In this document: piece after piece, positions 59,838-64,000 of the stretch | Layout: every line of letters begins with the position of its first letter | Numbering within the stretch: position 1 is the first letter of the stretch | NCBI GenBank assembly: GCA_963772845.1 | Contig: CAVYYW010000014.1 | Span: 1 to 64,000, forward strand | DNA: 64,000 nt | Reading direction: 5' to 3' | From: CAVYYW01 sp963772845 | GTDB lineage: Bacteria; Bacillota; Bacilli; Bacillales; Sporolactobacillaceae | The notes under the pieces: model-generated | The model's input: the letters and a program-made list of their open reading frames with translations, nothing else | Database searches by the model: none | What the model was told of the DNA's origin: nothing | Position numbers and translations under genes: made by a program

Positions 59838-61148
59838 ATGTCAACTGAAATAAAAGGCCTTCGGTATGATGCGGAAGCCATCCGTTCGTTCTCTCAAGAT
59901 CGGAATGAGCCCAGCTGGTTTACTGAACTGCGCTTAAAAGCTCAGGCACTTTCTGAAGAATTACCAATGCCTAAACCTGAAAAAACCAGAATTATTGGAT
60001 GGAACTTTACAGATTTTGATTTGCAAAGCGAACAAAAAACATTTCAATCTGTTGAAGAGCTCCCAGAAGATGTTCAGAGTCTGGTAGGAAAAGATCAGCA
60101 AGCTGGCAACATTCTGGTTCACTATAATGGCCGTAAAGCATACCATGTGCTTTCTGAAGACCTTAAAGCTCAAGGCGTTATTTTTACCGATCTTGAGACA
60201 GCTCTTAAAGAACACGGCGATCTCGTTAAGAAATATTATTTTACAAAGGCGACTAAAATGGATGAGCATCGGCTTAATGCGATCCATGCAGCCCTTCTTA
60301 ATGGCGGGACTTTTCTTTATGTGCCGAAAAATGTACAAATTGAAGCGCCTATTCAAAATATTTATTATCAGGACCAAGCAAACAGCGGTTTAATGAACCA
60401 CGTCATTGTGGCAGCAGAAGCTGGCAGTTCAGTCACCTATGTTGAAAATTATCTGTCAGATCCTGAAATAGGCGCAGGGGTTGCAAACGTTATCAGCGAA
60501 GTATTCGTTGGTGATCAAGCCCATGTTAAGTATGGTGCGGTTGATAACTTCTCATCAGCAATCACATCTTATTACAGCCGTCAGGGCCATATCGGTAATT
60601 ACGGTAAAATCGAGTGGGCGCTTGGCCAGATGAATGATGGAAATATTATTTCTTCAAATTATACAGAGCTTGTTGGTGACGGTTCCGTCTGTGATACGAA
60701 GGCAGTCAGCCTTGGACGGGGAAGCCAAAAACAAAACTTCGTTAATAATATTAAGCATTTTGGCAAAGGCTCTGAAAGCAGCATGCTAATTCATGGTGTG
60801 CAAAGAGAGGCAGCCCAAGCTATCTTTAACGGAATAACGAAAATTGAACACGGTGCTTCAAAATCAAACGGCGATCAAACACAGCGCGTCCTTATGCTTA
60901 GCGATGATGCTCGCGGAGATGCAAATCCTATCTTGCTAATTGATGAAGATGACGTTGTTGCAGGTCACGCAGCATCAGTGGGCCGAATCGATCCAATCCA
61001 ATTATACTACCTCATGAGCCGTGGCATCAGTGAGAAGGAAGCTGAACGTCTAATCATCCATGGCTTCTTGGAGCCTGTTGTCCGACAGCTTCCTGTTGAA
61101 GGTGTCCAAAAGCAGCTTGTAGAGGTTATTGAAAGGAAAGTTTATTAA
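59838..61148 (+). CDS. sufD: Fe-S cluster assembly protein SufD
   Basis: A 436-residue beta-helix scaffold protein of the SufBCD complex. Family segments include GGTFLYVPKNVQIEAPIQN near residue 155, GSSVTYVENYL near 195, and near the C-terminus IDEDDVVAGHAASVGRIDP and LMSRGISEKEAERLIIHGF. Normal length. It starts with ATG at 59838 behind GTAGGAGG and ends by one-base overlap (TAATG) with sufS. Confidence 0.95.
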   Translation: MSTEIKGLRYDAEAIRSFSQDRNEPSWFTELRLKAQALSEELPMPKPEKTRIIGWNFTDFDLQSEQKTFQSVEELPEDVQSLVGKDQQAGNILVHYNGRKAYHVLSEDLKAQGVIFTDLETALKEHGDLVKKYYFTKATKMDEHRLNAIHAALLNGGTFLYVPKNVQIEAPIQNIYYQDQANSGLMNHVIVAAEAGSSVTYVENYLSDPEIGAGVANVISEVFVGDQAHVKYGAVDNFSSAITSYYSRQGHIGNYGKIEWALGQMNDGNIISSNYTELVGDGSVCDTKAVSLGRGSQKQNFVNNIKHFGKGSESSMLIHGVQREAAQAIFNGITKIEHGASKSNGDQTQRVLMLSDDARGDANPILLIDEDDVVAGHAASVGRIDPIQLYYLMSRGISEKEAERLIIHGFLEPVVRQLPVEGVQKQLVEVIERKVY

Positions 61149-62368
61149 TGAATATTAGCGACATACGTCGCCATTTTCCGATTCTTGATCAAGAGGTCAA
61201 TGGTCATCCCCTTGTCTATCTGGATAGTGCGGCGACTTCACAGAAACCTGTATCTGTCATTGAAACGCTTGATCAATACTACCGCGGGTACAATTCCAAT
61301 GTTCACAGAGGGGTTCATACTCTTGGAACGAGAGCGACTGATGCTTATGAAGGCGCCCGTGAAAAGGTGCGCCGGTTTATCGGTGCGCCGACAACGGAAA
61401 GTGTTATTTTTACACGCGGAACTACCGCAGCAATTAATACGATCTCTCATAGCTATGGACGTATGAATGTTAAAGAGGGAGACGAAATTGTTCTCACACC
61501 AATGGAGCACCACGCGAATCTTATTCCGTGGCAGCAGGTTGCTAAAGCTACAGGCGGAGTTTTGAAATATATTCCGATGCAGCCTGACGGAACGCTCCGG
61601 CTTGAGGATGTCCGTGATACCATTACCGATAAGACAAAAATTGTTGCAGTAACGCATGTCTCAAACGTTCTCGGCACAATTAATCCCATAAAAGAGATCA
61701 TTGAAATTGCTCACCAGCATAATGCAGTCACTGTTATTGATGGCGCTCAGGCTGTTCCTCATGTTTCAGTGGATGTTACAGAGCTTGATGCAGACTTCTA
61801 TGCTTTTTCGGGCCATAAAATGCTTGGGCCAACAGGCATCGGTGTCCTTTACGGCAAGAAAGAGCTGCTGGAAGGCATGGAGCCGCTTGAAACAGGTGGG
61901 GAAATGATTGATTTTGTCGATTATTACGATGCAACATGGAAAGAACTTCCTTGGAAGTTCGAAGCCGGAACTCCAATTATTGGGGGAGCAATCGGTCTTG
62001 GCGCTGCCATTGATTTTCTAAATGAAATCGGCATGGATACGATTCATGCTCAAGAGCAGGATTTGGCCGATTACGCAATGGATAAAATGTCTGCAATGGA
62101 TGATATCGAAATTTTCGGCCCAAGAGAACGTGCAGGGCTTGTCACGTTTAATTTGAAGGATGTTCATCCTCATGATGTGGCAACCGTGCTGGATTCAGAA
62201 GGAATAGCGGTCCGTGCAGGTCATCATTGTGCACAGCCGCTGATGAAACATTTGGGTGTCAGTGCAACCGCTAGGGCAAGCTTCTATGTTTACAATACAA
62301 GGGAAGACATTGATGCGCTTGTCGGCGGATTAATGAAAACAAAGGAGTATTTTGGCCATGTCCTCTAA
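61148..62368 (+). CDS. sufS: Cysteine desulfurase SufS
   Basis: A 406-residue type II cysteine desulfurase, PLP dependent, supplying sulfur for Fe-S assembly. The PLP lysine lies in FSGHKMLGPTGIGVLYG near residue 224, the persulfide Cys in VRAGHHCAQPLM near 361, and TPMEHHANLIPWQ near 120 contacts the cofactor. It overlaps sufD by one base and sufU by 11 bases, so translation is coupled through the operon. Confidence 0.96.
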   Translation: MNISDIRRHFPILDQEVNGHPLVYLDSAATSQKPVSVIETLDQYYRGYNSNVHRGVHTLGTRATDAYEGAREKVRRFIGAPTTESVIFTRGTTAAINTISHSYGRMNVKEGDEIVLTPMEHHANLIPWQQVAKATGGVLKYIPMQPDGTLRLEDVRDTITDKTKIVAVTHVSNVLGTINPIKEIIEIAHQHNAVTVIDGAQAVPHVSVDVTELDADFYAFSGHKMLGPTGIGVLYGKKELLEGMEPLETGGEMIDFVDYYDATWKELPWKFEAGTPIIGGAIGLGAAIDFLNEIGMDTIHAQEQDLADYAMDKMSAMDDIEIFGPRERAGLVTFNLKDVHPHDVATVLDSEGIAVRAGHHCAQPLMKHLGVSATARASFYVYNTREDIDALVGGLMKTKEYFGHVL

Positions 62369-62804
62369 TAATTTAGACCAGCTGTACCGTCAAGTCATTA
62401 TGGATCATTACAAAAATCCCCGGAATAAAGGGGAACTCGCTGACCAGGATAAAATGACAATTGATATGAATAACCCGACATGCGGTGATCGGATCCAGCT
62501 GCAGCTTCAGGTTGAAGACGGGCAGATTGCCGATGCGAAATTTACCGGTGAAGGCTGTTCAATCAGCATGTCTTCTGCCTCCATGATGACCACAGCGATT
62601 AAAGGTCAAAAAGTGGAAGATGCCATGAAGATGGCTCAGACTTTTTCAGAAATGATGTTAGGCTCTGACATTGACGAAGAAGAGCTTGAACTTGGCGATA
62701 TTGAAGCACTGCAAGGTGTTGCTAAGTTTCCTGCCCGGATTAAATGTGCGACTTTGGCGTGGAAAGCTATGGAAAAGGGTTTAAAAGAAAATCAAGAATC
62801 CTGA
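62358..62804 (+). CDS. sufU: Sulfur transfer protein SufU
   Basis: A 148-residue zinc-containing IscU-like protein that accepts persulfide from SufS. The three ligand Cys are in NPTCGDRI near residue 41, GEGCSISMSSASMM near 66, and RIKCATLAW near 128, with the Asp in the first motif. The extra insertion GSDIDEEELELGDIEAL typical of SufU is present. ATG at 62358 follows AAAGGAG; a TTG at 62352 is too close to it. Confidence 0.95.
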   Translation: MSSNNLDQLYRQVIMDHYKNPRNKGELADQDKMTIDMNNPTCGDRIQLQLQVEDGQIADAKFTGEGCSISMSSASMMTTAIKGQKVEDAMKMAQTFSEMMLGSDIDEEELELGDIEALQGVAKFPARIKCATLAWKAMEKGLKENQES

Positions 62805-62893
62805 TATGCGGAGTTAGTCGAAACGTGTTAGAATGGGGTATATCGTTTTTAACATGAAAGATGAACTCCCAATCGATTAAAGGAGGAGTACCA

Positions 62894-64000
62894 ATGGCTA
62901 AGGAAATGCCGGAAATTGGCGATTATAAATATGGATTTAGAGATAAAGACGTGTCTGTCTACCGTGCTGAACGGGGTTTGACAAAAGAAGTCGTTGAAGA
63001 TATTTCATCACGTAAAAATGAGCCACAGTGGATGCTTGACTACCGTCTTAAAGCACTTGAGCATTTCTATAAGCGGCCAATGCCGCAGTGGGGCGGAAAT
63101 TTAGGTGACCTGAATTTTGACGATATCACCTATTATGTAAAACCTTCTGACAAGTCAGGACGCTCTTGGGATGAAGTACCTGAGGAAATTAAACGCACGT
63201 TTGATAAGCTTGGGATCCCTGAAGCTGAACAGAAATATCTTGCAGGTGTTTCTGCACAATACGAATCAGAAGTGGTTTATCACAGCATGAAGCAGGAACT
63301 TGAAGATATGGGAATCGTTTTTAAAGATACCGATTCAGCTCTACGTGAAAACGAAGACCTTTTCAGAGAGTATTTCGGAACTGTTATTCCTTATGCGGAT
63401 AATAAGTTTTCTGCTTTAAACTCAGCTGTATGGTCAGGCGGTTCGTTTATCTATGTGCCTAAAGGCGTAAAATGTGAAACACCGCTTCAAGCCTATTTCC
63501 GGATCAATTCGGAAAATATGGGACAATTTGAACGGACTTTGATTGTAGTGGACGAAGGCGCCTCAGTACATTATGTTGAAGGGTGTACGGCACCGGTCTA
63601 TACAACAAATTCACTGCACAGTGCTGTTGTTGAAATCATCATTAATAAAGATGCTTATTGCCGTTATACAACGATCCAGAACTGGGCAAACAATGTCTTT
63701 AATCTGGTAACAAAACGTGCAGTGGCTTACGAAAATGCAACAATGGAATGGATTGATGGCAACATCGGTTCTAAGCTGACTATGAAATATCCTGCTGTGT
63801 TATTGAAGGGTGAGGGCGCCCGTGGTAACACGCTTTCCATTGCGATTGCAGGTAAAGGCCAGCACCAAGATGCAGGGGCGAAAATGATGCATTTGGCTCC
63901 AAATACATCATCAACAATCGTATCCAAATCTATTTCTAAGCACGGTGGTAAAGTTACCTACCGTGGAATCGTTCACTTTGGTCGGAATGCAACTAATTCA
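62894..64000 (+). CDS. sufB: Fe-S cluster assembly protein SufB (cut by window end)
   Basis: The first 369 of about 465 residues; no stop occurs before the window ends. Typical SufB opening (MPEIGDYKYGFRDKDVSVYR), GGSFIYVPKGVKCETPLQAYF near 195, HYVEGCTAP near 228, and SKSISKHGGKVTYRG near 350. SufB is the scaffold on which the cluster is built with SufC and SufD. ATG at 62894 follows AAAGGAGGAG. It is 89 bases after sufU and completes the C-D-S-U-B order usual for Bacilli. Confidence 0.96.
   Translation, partial: MAKEMPEIGDYKYGFRDKDVSVYRAERGLTKEVVEDISSRKNEPQWMLDYRLKALEHFYKRPMPQWGGNLGDLNFDDITYYVKPSDKSGRSWDEVPEEIKRTFDKLGIPEAEQKYLAGVSAQYESEVVYHSMKQELEDMGIVFKDTDSALRENEDLFREYFGTVIPYADNKFSALNSAVWSGGSFIYVPKGVKCETPLQAYFRINSENMGQFERTLIVVDEGASVHYVEGCTAPVYTTNSLHSAVVEIIINKDAYCRYTTIQNWANNVFNLVTKRAVAYENATMEWIDGNIGSKLTMKYPAVLLKGEGARGNTLSIAIAGKGQHQDAGAKMMHLAPNTSSTIVSKSISKHGGKVTYRGIVHFGRNATNS

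Overview
The window looks like the chromosome of a low-to-medium G+C, spore-forming member of the Bacillales. The evidence is strong AGGAGG-type ribosome sites, frequent TTG/GTG starts, spore coat genes, SigI/RsgI, FadR and CcpA-type operators, S-box riboswitches, and blocks that match Bacillus subtilis gene order. These blocks are yrhD-E-F-G (formate dehydrogenase and formate/nitrite transporter), gltC/gltAB, and the yus-suf block (coat gene, fadM, fadNAE, yusI, gcvH, yusE, then sufCDSUB). I cannot name the species.

Layout. 1-2.0 kb holds two decayed genes (an IS1595-type transposase and a serine beta-lactamase-like protein). 2.3-4.0 kb has a 3-methyladenine DNA glycosylase and a PAP2 phosphatase. 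4.2-5.0 kb is a tandem cluster of a dispersed intergenic repeat. 5.1-9.6 kb has an AIM24-type gene relic, a membrane-anchored beta-propeller protein and an operon PadR regulator / pentapeptide protein / ABC transporter. 9.9-13.5 kb has a dienoyl-CoA-reductase-like flavoenzyme and a gluconokinase. 14-19.2 kb is the formate dehydrogenase / formate transporter cluster with two terminator-bearing leaders. 19.7-22.4 kb pairs a BMP-type lipoprotein with a chemoreceptor. 22.5-24.3 kb is lipM-lipA. 25-32.8 kb is gltC, gltA, gltB and a YpjP-like gene. 32.8-34.4 kb is repeat-rich. 34.5-36.1 kb is an MFS transporter behind a leader with a short ORF and a terminator. 36.2-39 kb has a CAP-domain protein, a membrane protein and two overlapping spore coat genes. 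39.2-45.9 kb is the fatty-acid block fadM, fadN, fadA, fadE, with perfect and partial FadR boxes and a frameshift in fadE. 46-51.3 kb has a small hypothetical gene, yusI, gcvH, yusE and sigI-rsgI. 51.3-53.9 kb is a repeat cluster split by a complete IS3-family element. 53.9-58.8 kb has a TlpA-like protein and a metY-metX-hom operon behind two tandem SAM-I riboswitches. 59-64 kb is sufC-D-S-U-B, with sufB cut by the window end.

Genes that work together. LipM and LipA build the lipoyl group that GcvH carries. LipA and the formate dehydrogenase are Fe-S enzymes, and glutamate synthase also carries Fe-S clusters, so all depend on assembly systems such as the Suf machinery at the right end. hom, metX and metY lead from aspartate semialdehyde to homocysteine under S-box control. 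fadN, fadA and fadE form a beta-oxidation set, and the fadH-like enzyme would serve unsaturated acids.

Most unusual content. The strongest unexplained signal is a family of GC-richer, protein-free repeats found in at least nine intergenic spaces, in both orientations. They share a conserved inverted repeat, in one place form a 227-bp tandem array, and in another were the target of an IS3 insertion. Other points worth attention are the tandem S-boxes with a vestigial start between them, the degenerate S-box-like stretch after hom, the uORF/terminator leader of the MFS gene, and the leaders of the formate genes. Several frameshifted genes could be real decay or sequencing errors; the sequence alone cannot tell.
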